DNA of 64,000 nucleotides, from positions 682,001 to 746,000 of the forward strand of contig NZ_CP045732.1 in the NCBI RefSeq assembly GCF_016864235.1, in the 5' to 3' direction. Source of the stretch: Legionella sp. MW5194. GTDB taxonomy: Bacteria > Pseudomonadota > Gammaproteobacteria > Legionellales > Legionellaceae. Below are positions 44,468 to 54,452 of this stretch, piece by piece. A program made the translations under genes and the position numbers. The notes under the pieces are model-generated. The model was given only the letters and a program-made list of their open reading frames with translations. It was not told the DNA's origin and searched no databases. The number at the start of each line of letters is the position of its first letter. Positions within the stretch are counted from its first letter, which is position 1.

Positions 44468-44481
44468 AAAGGAGGGATAAC

Positions 44482-44784
44482 ATGTCTTTATTAAATCAGT
44501 TCAGAAGTAACGTGTTAAGCAGTATTAATGCTCACATTGGAAAGATTTTCATACTTATTTGCTTGCTAATAATGGCTCAAGGAACCTTTGCAGCGGATGC
44601 TTTATCCGCTGCAGAAGAAGTAGTTAAGGATACCTACAATGGTTCGATAAAAACCTATCTTTATGTCGGAGAAGCTGTAGCGGCTGTTGTTACCTTGATG
44701 TTTACTCGAAATATTAAAACGCTTGGCGGCGTTGGGGCGATGGCTATTTTTCTAAATGTCGTTGCAATGCTAGCAGGGGTTTAA
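44482..44784 (+). CDS. traA: F-type T4SS pilin-like protein
   Basis: This 100-residue protein has two hydrophobic segments (IFILICLLIMAQGTFAADAL and VGAMAIFLNVVAMLAGV) separated by a polar loop, as in TraA/TrbC pilins. ATG 44482 after AAGGAGGGATAA is preferred to 44428. It opens the tra operon and is followed by traL after 1 bp. Pilin subunits assemble the conjugative pilus after signal peptide cleavage. Confidence 0.75.
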   Translation: MSLLNQFRSNVLSSINAHIGKIFILICLLIMAQGTFAADALSAAEEVVKDTYNGSIKTYLYVGEAVAAVVTLMFTRNIKTLGGVGAMAIFLNVVAMLAGV

Positions 44785-44785
44785 G

Positions 44786-45079
44786 ATGGAAGATCCGAGA
44801 AAATACAAAACACCCCAATATCTTAATGAGCCTTATCGATTGATTATTTTTACACTCGATGAGGTCATGGTAGGAGCACTAACTCTCTACGTATTTGGGG
44901 CTGTTTGTGGTTTTTTTGTTACCTCATTGATTCTAACCTGTGCGTTTCTATTTCTTATGAAACGCATGAAGGGTAATGAAGGTCCCTATTTTTATATCCA
45001 CCTTTTTTATTGGTTCTTTTCTCTATCACCTAAGTTACGGGCAACACCACCGTCATGGATTAGAGCGTTTTTGGGGTAA
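44786..45079 (+). CDS. traL: TraL-like T4SS membrane protein
   Basis: This 97-residue protein with two adjacent membrane segments and a basic C terminus (YWFFSLSPKLRATPPSWIRA) fits TraL, which is homologous to VirB3. The gene order between traA and traE supports this. Inner membrane. Confidence 0.8.
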   Translation: MEDPRKYKTPQYLNEPYRLIIFTLDEVMVGALTLYVFGAVCGFFVTSLILTCAFLFLMKRMKGNEGPYFYIHLFYWFFSLSPKLRATPPSWIRAFLG

Positions 45080-45082
45080 CAG

Positions 45083-45646
45083 ATGAAAATAGAACAAAAA
45101 AAATCAGAATTAATGAAGGAAAAAAAGATTAGGGTTTTATTCATAGGTATTAGTAGTGTGCTGCTAGCTATGACATTCATGCAATCAATTACCATTGTGG
45201 TCTTATTGCATTATGCTCATAGCAAACATGAAACCCATTTCATCCCACCTAAAATATCTCAAGAATTTACACTTTCTGGAACAGGTGTTTCGGAAGGTTA
45301 TTTAAGAGACATGACCAATTTCTTAACGCAACTTCGTTTTAATATCACTTCAAGTTCAGCCACTTACCAATTTAATGCGCTCTTAGGCTATGTAGCTCCC
45401 TCACTGTATGGGGACATCAGGGCGCAATTGGTTAAGGAAGTCGAACAAATTAATCACGAACATTTATCCAGCGTGTTTTATCCATCGACCTTTGAAATTG
45501 ATATCAAACACTTGAGCGTAAAAGTAATGGGACAGATGAAGCGTTTTGTTGGCGCGGATTTGATGTCTGATGTACGGGAGACTTTTTTGATTAGGTATTC
45601 CTATGAGTATGGCCTGTTGAAACTAACGAATCTTGAGAAGGTGTAA
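45083..45646 (+). CDS. traE: TraE-like T4SS assembly protein (VirB8-like)
   Basis: This 187-residue protein with one N-terminal membrane segment (VLFIGISSVLLAMTFMQSIT) and a periplasmic VirB8-like domain fits TraE. Position between traL and traK supports it. Part of the inner membrane core of the secretion channel. Confidence 0.8.
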   Translation: MKIEQKKSELMKEKKIRVLFIGISSVLLAMTFMQSITIVVLLHYAHSKHETHFIPPKISQEFTLSGTGVSEGYLRDMTNFLTQLRFNITSSSATYQFNALLGYVAPSLYGDIRAQLVKEVEQINHEHLSSVFYPSTFEIDIKHLSVKVMGQMKRFVGADLMSDVRETFLIRYSYEYGLLKLTNLEKV

Positions 45647-45648
45647 TC

Positions 45649-46362
45649 ATGAAACAAATGGCAATGATATTCAGCTTAGGCTTATTAATAGCAACAGCAG
45701 AAGGTGCTCAAATAAAAACAGTCAGAAATTATGAAGATATTTTCATTAATGCCTCAATTAAAGAACCCAATAATCTTATGTTAGAGGATGATCGCATTCA
45801 GCAAATAAAAGCACCTGGCAACACCCTGGTTGATGCATGCAATGGGAAGGCGAATTGCAAATTAATTGATGATACGACGGGTATTCTTACTTTTTTGCCA
45901 TCGCCTCTATACCACACACGAGCTTTTACTATCAATTTGCTGACTGAAAAAGGTCTTTTTTACAACGTGCGTGTAGAACCAAAGCCCATTGCGTCACAAA
46001 CAATCGTTTTTAAATCCTACAGAAATCCTGTAATTCGTGCCCGCGCTCCACATACATCAAGTTATGAAAAGGTGATGGTTGGTTTTTTACGAGCGCTTGT
46101 TAATGGGTATTTGCCAGAAGGTTTTACCCAAACAATACCCAAAAATCCTTCAGTCTATAAAGCACAAAAAACACAACTAAAACGCTTATTGACAGTTAAT
46201 GGCAATCGTATGCGGGGTGAAATTTTTGAGTTAAAAAACGTAACCAACCAGCCTATTGATGCCAAGGAATCCTGGTTTAATTGGCCTGGAACCAAAGGGG
46301 TGGCGCTTGCTAAAACCCATTTAGCGCCGTTTGAAACTACTCGATTGTACAGGATTAGCTAA
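45649..46362 (+). CDS. traK: TraK-like secretin-family protein
   Basis: This 237-residue exported protein has a signal peptide (MAMIFSLGLLIATAEGA) and the TraK/VirB9-like secretin features RNYEDIFINASIKEPNNLML and a C-terminal beta domain. It follows traE by 2 bp. It forms part of the outer membrane core complex with TraB and TraV. Confidence 0.8.
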   Translation: MKQMAMIFSLGLLIATAEGAQIKTVRNYEDIFINASIKEPNNLMLEDDRIQQIKAPGNTLVDACNGKANCKLIDDTTGILTFLPSPLYHTRAFTINLLTEKGLFYNVRVEPKPIASQTIVFKSYRNPVIRARAPHTSSYEKVMVGFLRALVNGYLPEGFTQTIPKNPSVYKAQKTQLKRLLTVNGNRMRGEIFELKNVTNQPIDAKESWFNWPGTKGVALAKTHLAPFETTRLYRIS

Positions 46363-46363
46363 C

Positions 46364-47650
46364 ATGTCTATTCAACTTAAAAAACAACAACAGATCTTTT
46401 TAGGGATTGTTATCGGCGTTATAGTGTTGGTGATTGCGTGCTTTGCCTTATTGGGAAACAAGACAGTTAAATCCAGAGAGGTTGATAAACCCGCTTATAA
46501 AAAACACAGCTTAGCCAGCCCGATATCTACTGCCACTAATGAATCCCATTGGATTGAGAAAACACAAAATGCCTGGCGAGCTGAGCTTGCAAAATCAGAG
46601 CTCTTTGATAAAAACCTCAAGGCATTAGGTGATGAAAAAGACAAGCAAAGCAAGCTCATTACCTCGCAAAAAGATGAACTATCTGAAATGAAATCCACAC
46701 TTTCTGAATTAAAGCATCAAATAGTTAAGCTACAAATGGAGCGTACTACCCCAATAGATGGGACATTAAAAAACAATGAGCCTCAAAATGGGTTGTTACC
46801 CCGAGCAGATGAAGCGGCAGCGAGCAACTCCATGGAGATGGATTCGGGATTTATTCAATACACAGCCAAGTTAAATAAAAAATCCAAGCCACGAATCAAA
46901 ACACCCAATAATTATGTCTTCTCCAACACCTTTGCTAAAGCAGTTGTTTTACAAGGTGCAGATGCATCTGCGGGAGTTTTAAGCCAAGCAAATCCCGACA
47001 TTATGATATTTCAAATTGTCGATGATGGAGTGATGCCGAATAAATACAGGGCACCACTTAAAGGCTGTATGGTAAGTGCTTCTGTAATTGGCGATATTTC
47101 CAGTGAGCGAGGAAAGTTTCGTACCGAACGATTAAGTTGCATTCATTCCAATGGCACCAATATCGACATCCAGGTTACAGGCATCATTTCAGATTCTAAA
47201 AACGGAATTCGTGGGCGTGCGGTATGGCGTGATGAACCGATGGTGAAAAAAGCTTTTTGGGGGAACTTCTGGGAAAGCATGGGCAATATTGGCCAGCAAT
47301 ATTCCACTGATTACAGCACCTCGCCTCTAGGAAGTGTATCAACCATTCAAGCAGGAAAAATTCCTCTCGCGGCTGTTTCTAGTGGCGGATCGGGCGCTGC
47401 AAAAATGTATGCGCAATACAACATCAAGCGTGCTGAAATGTACCACCCGATTATTCAATTGCCTCCAATCGTTACAGTAGATGTAACTTTTCTTAAGGGT
47501 TTTTGGCTTGATGGGGGAACGGACACTAATGCCCCTGAACAACCAGAAGAAAGCCAAAATTCCAAAGTAGCTTTTGAAGCCCCTGCCGAGTCTGAGACTG
47601 CTGAAGAAAAAGCTGCCAACCAATTTTTCTATAAAAACCACTCTTTCTAA
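46364..47650 (+). CDS. traB: TraB-like T4SS core protein (VirB10-like)
   Basis: This 428-residue protein has an N-terminal membrane segment (IFLGIVIGVIVLVIACFALL), a coiled-coil region at about residues 80-130 (KDKQSKLITSQKDELSEMKS), a hinge, and a C-terminal TrbI/VirB10 domain ending in the outer membrane pore region. ATG 46364 is preferred to 46331. It spans both membranes and anchors the TraK-TraV core. Confidence 0.85.
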   Translation: MSIQLKKQQQIFLGIVIGVIVLVIACFALLGNKTVKSREVDKPAYKKHSLASPISTATNESHWIEKTQNAWRAELAKSELFDKNLKALGDEKDKQSKLITSQKDELSEMKSTLSELKHQIVKLQMERTTPIDGTLKNNEPQNGLLPRADEAAASNSMEMDSGFIQYTAKLNKKSKPRIKTPNNYVFSNTFAKAVVLQGADASAGVLSQANPDIMIFQIVDDGVMPNKYRAPLKGCMVSASVIGDISSERGKFRTERLSCIHSNGTNIDIQVTGIISDSKNGIRGRAVWRDEPMVKKAFWGNFWESMGNIGQQYSTDYSTSPLGSVSTIQAGKIPLAAVSSGGSGAAKMYAQYNIKRAEMYHPIIQLPPIVTVDVTFLKGFWLDGGTDTNAPEQPEESQNSKVAFEAPAESETAEEKAANQFFYKNHSF

Positions 47651-47663
47651 GGATATATAGATC

Positions 47664-48014
47664 ATGAAAATTTTAACTACTTTATTACTGTTGCCCTGTG
47701 TTGTTTTGACCGGTTGCGCCAAATTGAATGAGGACTTTGATTGCCCAGCTCCCAATGGAGGAACGTGCAAACGTATGGATCAGGTTTATGACATGGTGAA
47801 TGGTAAGGGCAAATCCCTGGCTGTAACCCCCAGCCGAAATCCTTTGGTGATGGATGGGCGACCTGGTCAGCCTGTGCGTTATGGAGAAGGGGTGATGCCT
47901 CTTTGGATAGCACCTTATGAAGACACTGATGGCAATTATCATCAAGCCAATCGAGTGTACAGCGTTGTTAAGGAAGGACAGTGGATGCAGCAGTCACAAT
48001 TGGCTTTAAAATAA
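47664..48014 (+). CDS. traV: TraV-like T4SS lipoprotein
   Basis: This 116-residue protein has a lipobox signal (LLPCVVLTGC, C18 lipidated) and the conserved CPAPNGGTCKRMDQVYD with paired cysteines seen in TraV. VirB7-like: anchors the core complex in the outer membrane. It is 13 bp after traB. Confidence 0.82.
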   Translation: MKILTTLLLLPCVVLTGCAKLNEDFDCPAPNGGTCKRMDQVYDMVNGKGKSLAVTPSRNPLVMDGRPGQPVRYGEGVMPLWIAPYEDTDGNYHQANRVYSVVKEGQWMQQSQLALK

Positions 48015-48025
48015 GGGGAGCCATT

Positions 48026-50578
48026 ATGTTGTCAACTATAAAAAAAGCGCGTCTTGCAGTTAAAAAAACAAGCACTATTTTAAGTCATGCAACAGGCTCG
48101 CTATTGGAAACATTGCGAGAAGAGCTTGGCATGACTGATGCGCATCATAAAAAGCAAATCGAAGCGCTGTTGGATACTTATTGCTTAGCACCTTATTTAC
48201 CTGACGAGGTTTACGATTCAGAAGCTGATATTTATCCTTACAAACAGGCATCTCATATGATGTTTGAATGCTCGACACTGATTGGTGCCAGTGAAGAAAC
48301 AGTGACTATTCTCACCAGTATATTAACGGATATTTTGCCACCGGAAAGTTGTTTTCATGCTTTGTTTTGGGCATCGCCTAAAATTGGCCACATGATTGAT
48401 GAAATGGAACATCAACGCAATCAAGGCAGTGAGGTTTTAAAAGCCCTGGCACACCGACGAGCTGAATTTTACCGCAAAGGGGTGTACAGCTCATTAACTA
48501 AAGAAAGCAATTTTGTCTTGCGTGATTTTCGTTTATTTTTATGTATTTCAATTCCGCGCAAATCCATAGAAGACGATCGCTTGTTGCTTGGTAGTTTGCG
48601 CGAAGACATCAGCAACAATCTAAAGTCAGTCAATATTATTTGTAAAGAACTGTCTATTGAAGAAGTGATTAGCTTAAAGCGGGAGTGGCTCTTTCCAACC
48701 GACAGCTTGTATGAAGAAAAAACCAATTACGATACCAATACTGAAATTCGTTTTCAACTGACTGACATTGAAGCGAGTATGCGGGTTAAATCCAATCAAA
48801 TAGAGATTGAGCGAGAAGAAGATACGAGGGTGATTAAATGCTTGTCCGTTAGGCAATATCCTAAATCCCCTGTGCAATGGCAACTGGGTGATTTATTTGG
48901 AAAAATGTTTAATACCTCTTTGCAAATAAGTTGTCCCTTTCTTTTTAGTTTTGCAATACGAATTAAAGATAAAGACAAGGTGATGGCGGCATTAGATGCC
49001 AAGTATGCTGATGAAGGGCAAAATGCCAAACAACCTTTTATTGCCAAATGGGTCAAAAATTTTAACAAAAAATACGCAGAAATTGAGGAGTTAAGAGAGC
49101 GGCTCAGTGGCGATGATTCTTTGGTTGATTCCTATTATAACGTTTTATTGTTTACAACACCTGCCAATGTCCGTCGCGATGTACGACGTGCCAAGGATGT
49201 ATTTCGTGGTAACCAATTTGATTTACGCACGCCAACAGGTTTGCAGTTACAAACACTTCTAGCCTCCATGCCCTTTGCACCTGCTGAAGGTATGTTTGAT
49301 GATTACAAATCATTTGGACGGGTAAGACCTTTAACCAGTTTTAATACGGTTAACTTATTACCTATCCAGGGGGAATGGAAAGGGGCAGGACGATTTGCTC
49401 AGGTCTATCCACAAAGACGAGGGCAATTTACCGCTATTTATTTTTTTGACAACGTAGTCAGAAACTATAATGTCGCTATTGTAGCTCCTCCTGGAAAAGG
49501 AAAATCCTTTTTAATGAATGACTACATTCAAAGTCTGTTATCCCAGGGGGGCTTTGTTTATATCATTGATGTGGGCGGTTCATACGCTAAATCTTGTGAG
49601 ATGTTGAACGGACAGCTTATTGATTTTAATCATGACACTGAAATTAGCCTAAACCTCTTTTCTACAATTGATGCACAAGCCAAAAATGATACTGCATTTA
49701 AAGACGTTCACAATCAGCTAATACAACTTGTAGGTATGATGGCAAGACCATCAGGTAACGTCAGTGATGAAGAACGAAGTCATATTGAGAAAGCCATTGA
49801 GGCGATGTGGCGACAACATCACAATGCTACAACTATTACTCTTATTGCTCATCACTTAGAAAGTAGTAACGATCCTATTTCTCAAAATATTGGGCGCCTG
49901 TTGTATAGCTATACTAAAAACGGTCGTTATGGCAGTTATTTTGAACCGCCTTGTTCGCTCGATTTTAAAAGAAATTTAGTCATTTTAGAGTTGGGTGGTC
50001 TTGATGGAAATAAGGATTTGCAGCGCATTGTATTGAAAATCTTAATGTATCAAATCACCAATGCGATGTATTACACGCCAAAGCACATTCCCAAAAGCTG
50101 CTTGATTGATGAATCCTACGAATTACTTTCAGACAATGGTACGGGTGGCAGTGCTAACTTTGTTAACGAGGGCTATAGGCGTGCGCCTAAATACGGTGGT
50201 AATTTTATTACAGTGACTCATGGCTTAGATGATTATGAAAACAATCCAACTGCCAAAATGTGTTACGACAACGCCTATTATAAAATCTTTTTAGGTGCCT
50301 CCAAAAGTACGATTGACACTTTAAAAACGAGTAATCAGTTGGATGCTTATGGCGAGCGTTTAATCCGAAGCCTTAAAATAACTAATGAATACTCTGAGTT
50401 TTTAATGATGTGTGAAGAGAATTCAACAGTGCATCGTTTGATTGTCGATCCATTTTCACGCGTCTTAAACACTACACGTGGTCCTGAAGTCGAGGCCTTG
50501 AAACGATTAATGGCAACAGGTTTGCCATTGGCTGATGCCATTTCCAAAGTTGCCCTGGAGGTGTATGGCTATGTTTAA
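48026..50578 (+). CDS. traC: TraC, T4SS ATPase (VirB4-like)
   Basis: This 850-residue VirB4-family ATPase has Walker A VAPPGKGKSFLMN at about residue 490 and Walker B CLIDESYELLSDNG at about 690, followed by the RAPKYGGNFITVTHG motif. It powers pilus assembly and DNA export at the inner membrane. ATG 48026 after AAGGGGAGCCATT is preferred to 47981. Full length for the family. Confidence 0.9.
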   Translation: MLSTIKKARLAVKKTSTILSHATGSLLETLREELGMTDAHHKKQIEALLDTYCLAPYLPDEVYDSEADIYPYKQASHMMFECSTLIGASEETVTILTSILTDILPPESCFHALFWASPKIGHMIDEMEHQRNQGSEVLKALAHRRAEFYRKGVYSSLTKESNFVLRDFRLFLCISIPRKSIEDDRLLLGSLREDISNNLKSVNIICKELSIEEVISLKREWLFPTDSLYEEKTNYDTNTEIRFQLTDIEASMRVKSNQIEIEREEDTRVIKCLSVRQYPKSPVQWQLGDLFGKMFNTSLQISCPFLFSFAIRIKDKDKVMAALDAKYADEGQNAKQPFIAKWVKNFNKKYAEIEELRERLSGDDSLVDSYYNVLLFTTPANVRRDVRRAKDVFRGNQFDLRTPTGLQLQTLLASMPFAPAEGMFDDYKSFGRVRPLTSFNTVNLLPIQGEWKGAGRFAQVYPQRRGQFTAIYFFDNVVRNYNVAIVAPPGKGKSFLMNDYIQSLLSQGGFVYIIDVGGSYAKSCEMLNGQLIDFNHDTEISLNLFSTIDAQAKNDTAFKDVHNQLIQLVGMMARPSGNVSDEERSHIEKAIEAMWRQHHNATTITLIAHHLESSNDPISQNIGRLLYSYTKNGRYGSYFEPPCSLDFKRNLVILELGGLDGNKDLQRIVLKILMYQITNAMYYTPKHIPKSCLIDESYELLSDNGTGGSANFVNEGYRRAPKYGGNFITVTHGLDDYENNPTAKMCYDNAYYKIFLGASKSTIDTLKTSNQLDAYGERLIRSLKITNEYSEFLMMCEENSTVHRLIVDPFSRVLNTTRGPEVEALKRLMATGLPLADAISKVALEVYGYV

Positions 50579-50906
50579 GACAACTCAAGTATCTCTTTTG
50601 ACCGCACTCATCACCAGTATCTTAGTTAATGGGATTTTTTTTAGTGCTTTGAGGCGGCCAGATATTGCAACCATTGATATCTTGTCAATCACCTCCCAAT
50701 TTATCAAAGAGGAAGCGCAAAAAAATCATTCCAACCTTGAGAAAGAAGCAGAAATTAAAGCATTTTCGCATCGTTTGGAATCAGCGTTACAAGACTTGTC
50801 CCATTCCAAATCGTTGGTGTTATTACCAAGAGAAGCGGTCATTAAAGGCAGCACTGATTATACAGCCACCCTCATGACGATGATCAAATTGGAGCATAAA
50901 TCGTGA
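50571..50906 (+). CDS. trbI: TrbI-like small T4SS membrane protein
   Basis: This 111-residue protein has an N-terminal membrane segment (VSLLTALITSILVNGIFFSA) and a helical periplasmic tail. It sits between traC and traW, the position of trbI in F-type operons. ATG 50571 is chosen after the GGAGG inside the overlap with traC. It overlaps traW by 4 bp (ATGA-type coupling). Confidence 0.7.
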   Translation: MFKTTQVSLLTALITSILVNGIFFSALRRPDIATIDILSITSQFIKEEAQKNHSNLEKEAEIKAFSHRLESALQDLSHSKSLVLLPREAVIKGSTDYTATLMTMIKLEHKS

Positions 50907-51511
50907 AAAAGCTTCTGTTGATTATTTGCATGCTCTATCTCCCTTTTGCAGAGGCTAAAGACTATGGTGTCTTTGGCAAAACCTTTGAAATTGCTGAAAT
51001 AGATTTTTTAGAGTACATCCAGCAAAAAATGAAGGGGATGCAGGTTAATGGGGAATGGAAGACCGTACAATCTGAGTTTAAAAAACGGGTAAAAGAACAT
51101 GTGGCACGCCCAACACCTATTCGTTTGCCGAGAGCAGAAGACAATAGAACGTGGTTTTTTAATCCATCACTTGCTGTGCCTTACGATGTGAAGGACAGTC
51201 ACGGCCAAGTGATTGTTAAACAAGGCACTGTAATTAACCCCCTGGATAGAGTGGGCTTGAGTAGCACTCTCCTGTTTTTTGACGGGGATGATGAGGCACA
51301 GGTTGCATGGGTTACCCAGGAATTAACGCAGCACCAAAAAGTAAAATTAATCCTCACCTCAGGCTCTGTAAAGGAAGTTGCGAATCAATTAAAGCAAGCT
51401 ATTTATTTTGATTTAAATGGATTTTTGGTTGCCAAATTTCAAATAAAGTATTTGCCGGCGCGGGTTTTTCAAGCAGGGAAGCGGTTGCAAATTAATGAGG
51501 TGACTGTATGA
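50903..51511 (+). CDS. traW: TraW-like T4SS periplasmic protein
   Basis: This 202-residue exported protein has a signal peptide (LLLIICMLYLPFAEA) and the conserved DYGVFGKTFEIAEIDFLEYI and ARPTPIRLPRAEDNRTWFFN start of TraW. It participates in pilus assembly with TraU and TrbC. It overlaps traU by 4 bp. Confidence 0.85.
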   Translation: MKKLLLIICMLYLPFAEAKDYGVFGKTFEIAEIDFLEYIQQKMKGMQVNGEWKTVQSEFKKRVKEHVARPTPIRLPRAEDNRTWFFNPSLAVPYDVKDSHGQVIVKQGTVINPLDRVGLSSTLLFFDGDDEAQVAWVTQELTQHQKVKLILTSGSVKEVANQLKQAIYFDLNGFLVAKFQIKYLPARVFQAGKRLQINEVTV

Positions 51512-51853
51512 AAGCCTTTTTTATTCTTATTGCTTTTTTAGCTTCTGGGTTGACCCAAGCAGGATCTTGTCATGGTCGTTTTGTAAATCCCATTACTGAT
51601 GTCTGTTGGTCGTGTTTGTTCCCGTTCAGTTTAGGGCAAGCTAATCTCGTTTCCTCCAATCATTTGCCAGACACTAAAAATCCCAAACTGCCTGTTTGTG
51701 AATGCCCAGGAAATCCTATACCGAGATTGGGATTAACAATGGGTTATTGGGAGCCTGTTAACTTAGTGGATGTAACCAGAACCCCATTTTGCTTAGTTAA
51801 TTTAGGGGGAATTTCTTTAAATTTTGGCAAGTATTACCGCAAAGGTGCGGTGG
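51508..51853 (+). pseudogene. traU: traU, 5' third only, cut by IS21 copy 3
   Basis: The frame starts with a signal peptide (FFILIAFLASGLTQAG) and continues with TraU hallmarks: CHGRFVNPITDVCWSCLFPF, VCECPGNPIPRLGLTMGYWE, NLVDVTRTPFCLVNLGG. It meets the IS21 end at 51854, about codon 115 of an expected 330, and the reading frame stops 59 bp inside the IS. The rest of traU and all genes normally downstream (trbC, traN, traF, traH, traG) do not continue on the other side. Confidence 0.9.
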
Positions 51854-52065
51854 TGTCATTCAGCACCCTAATGGGACCACTTTGTCATCACCTAAAGGGA
51901 CCACCCCATTAGCACTTAATGGGACCACCTAGTCATCACATAAAGGGACCGGGCTGTCAGCAGCTAAAGGGACCACCCCACCTATCAAACTTTGGTTAAA
52001 AATGAACATAATTTTTCTCTGTTTATTCATAAATGGGGAAATGGATGTCAAACCGGAGATTTGAG

Positions 52066-53574
52066 ATGCACGAATATATCATTATTATTAGCCAATTGCG
52101 TCAAGGCGCTACGCTCAGAGGGCTGTCCCGTGACAAACTTGCCGATAGAAAAACGCTTAGGAGGGTGCGTGACATTGCGATAGAGCAAGGCTGGTTAGAA
52201 AAGGATAAGTCAATCCCCACAGAACAGGAACTGGCGTTATTTTTTGAAAAGAGCAGTGCCAATAGCTTTTTGAGCATACAGCCATACCGGGTGAAGATTG
52301 AAGAATGGACCAGACAGGGCGTTCAGGCCAGCACTATCTATGCTCATTTACAACGAGAACATGGTTTTAAAAGTAGTTATAGCGTTGTTCAACGCTATAT
52401 CAAGTCTTACAAGGAAAAACAACGAGCGGTCACCACGATATTAGAGTTTAAACCGGGCGAATCAGCACAGGTTGACTTTGGGCAAGGACCTAAAATTACT
52501 GATGGCAAAGGAGAGGAACAGAAGACCTGGATCTTTGTGATGGTGCTCTCCTGGAGCCGTCATATGTATGCAGAAATGGTCTTACATCAGGATGTTGAGA
52601 CATGGCTTGCCTGCCATCGGCGTGCCTTTGAATGGTTTAATGGTGTTCCAGAAAAAATAATTATAGATAACGCGAAGTGTGCGATTACGAAAGCTTGTTA
52701 CCACAACCCTTGCGTTCAAAAGGCATATGGGGAGTGCGCATCAGGCTATGGTTTTATTATTTCCCCATGTCCTCCGTATGATCCCCAGAAAAAAGGCCGA
52801 GTTGAATCCGGGGTTAAGTACGTTAAAAACCGCTTTGTTCCACTGCGCCAGTTTAGAAGCTTAAACGATGCGAACGAGCAGTTAAAGATCTGGTTAATAC
52901 AAGAGGCTGGCGCGCGCAACCACGGCACTACTCATGAAAAGCCTTTGGTTCTATTTGAAATTGAACAACCTCTTCTTAAAAAACTGCCTAACCATCCGCC
53001 CGAGTTTGCGGCGTGGGAAAAGGTCAAGCTTCATGGTGATTGCCATGTGCAATACAAGAAATGCCGATATTCAGGTCCATATCGCCTCGCACGGCAAGAG
53101 CTTTGGCTTAGAGCAACGGATACAACTATCCGACTGTATTTCAATCATCAACTGGTAGCACTCCATCCGAAACTCGAAATACCAGGCACCAAACATACAA
53201 TACCAGAACACCTTCCACCGAATGCTTTGGCTTACTCGATGCGAGATGCCCAGTGGTGCCTAAAGCAAGCACATGAAGTTGGAAGCCAATGCGTGATTGC
53301 TATTGAGGGACTATTAAATGATTCAGTCGTAGATTATCTTCGGGCTGCACAAAGCATTCTCGGTCTTAGGAAAAAATATGGCGATGACCGTCTGGAGGCT
53401 GCTTGCCATAGAGCGCTTGTTTTTCAAAGCGTGCATTATAAAACAATCAAGACGATGCTAGAGGTTGGGGCTGAAAAGCAAGCCTTACCGCATGAGGAAG
53501 AACCGACAACATTGGCCAAACCCTATTCGGTAGGGGGAAAGTTCTGCCGGAATACGTCCCACTTATTACACTAA
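52066..53574 (+). CDS. istA: IS21 transposase IstA (copy 3)
   Basis: Identical to the istA of copies 1 and 2; same start choice and DDE core. Confidence 0.95.
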   Translation: MHEYIIIISQLRQGATLRGLSRDKLADRKTLRRVRDIAIEQGWLEKDKSIPTEQELALFFEKSSANSFLSIQPYRVKIEEWTRQGVQASTIYAHLQREHGFKSSYSVVQRYIKSYKEKQRAVTTILEFKPGESAQVDFGQGPKITDGKGEEQKTWIFVMVLSWSRHMYAEMVLHQDVETWLACHRRAFEWFNGVPEKIIIDNAKCAITKACYHNPCVQKAYGECASGYGFIISPCPPYDPQKKGRVESGVKYVKNRFVPLRQFRSLNDANEQLKIWLIQEAGARNHGTTHEKPLVLFEIEQPLLKKLPNHPPEFAAWEKVKLHGDCHVQYKKCRYSGPYRLARQELWLRATDTTIRLYFNHQLVALHPKLEIPGTKHTIPEHLPPNALAYSMRDAQWCLKQAHEVGSQCVIAIEGLLNDSVVDYLRAAQSILGLRKKYGDDRLEAACHRALVFQSVHYKTIKTMLEVGAEKQALPHEEEPTTLAKPYSVGGKFCRNTSHLLH

Positions 53575-53593
53575 TACAAACAACAGGAGACAA

Positions 53594-54346
53594 ATGATGA
53601 TAAACCCGATGCCCGAGCTATCTTCGCAGTTAAAACAACTACGGTTATCGCATGTTGCTGAGAACATCCCGCTGCGTAACCGTGAGTCTATAGAAAAGAA
53701 GCTAAGCTACCCTGAGTTTCTGGGATTACTGCTTCAAGATGAGTTATTAGGAAGGGAAAACAAAAAATTAAGAACACGAATGAAGCGTGCACGTATCCGT
53801 GGTGACAAGACGATAGAATCATTCGATTTTGACTTTAACCTTAAAATCAATCGCGCTCAAATACAGGAGTTAATCTCGTGTTCATTTATTGCAGAAAAAG
53901 TTCCCATTCTCATCGTAGGACCTTGTGGAACAGGGAAATCTCATATTGCTCAAGCCATAGCTCATTGTGCGATACAAAGAGGAATCGATACACTCTGGCT
54001 TTCGCAAAATCAACTCTTTAATGAGTTGCAAGCAGCTAGAGCATCAGGTCGATTTGATAAAAAGTTCTCAGAACTGGTGAAAATGCCACTACTAATCATC
54101 GATGATTTTGGACTAAGACCATTACGCAACCCCCAGGATGAGGATTTTCACGACCTAATCTCGGAAAGATATGAGCGTGCATCAACGATCATTACATCCA
54201 ATCTGGACTTTAGCGAATGGGGTTCTGCTTTCCCTAATCGATTACTTGCTGCAGCCACTATCGATAGATTAAGACATAATTCATATCGGGTTACATTAGA
54301 TGGTCCCAGTTACAGAGGAGAGCGAGAAACAAAAAAGCGAAAATAA
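53594..54346 (+). CDS. istB: IS21 helper ATPase IstB (copy 3)
   Basis: Identical to the istB of copies 1 and 2. Confidence 0.95.
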   Translation: MMINPMPELSSQLKQLRLSHVAENIPLRNRESIEKKLSYPEFLGLLLQDELLGRENKKLRTRMKRARIRGDKTIESFDFDFNLKINRAQIQELISCSFIAEKVPILIVGPCGTGKSHIAQAIAHCAIQRGIDTLWLSQNQLFNELQAARASGRFDKKFSELVKMPLLIIDDFGLRPLRNPQDEDFHDLISERYERASTIITSNLDFSEWGSAFPNRLLAAATIDRLRHNSYRVTLDGPSYRGERETKKRK

Positions 54347-54452
54347 CATGTATAATTAACTAAAAGTGGACAAGTTTGATAGGTACCGTTTTGACATTTT
54401 AGGCGGTCCCATTAGCTGCTGATCGACGGTCCCTTTAGCATGCTGAATGACA

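Larger units (their letters stand above)
51854..54452 (+). mobile_element. IS21-family element, copy 3 (2599 bp)
   Basis: Same length and ends as the other copies, same orientation as copy 1. Left flank GGTGG and right flank GGTGC do not form an exact duplication, but the right flank equals the left flank of copy 1. It terminates the ICE-B segment within traU. Confidence 0.95.
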
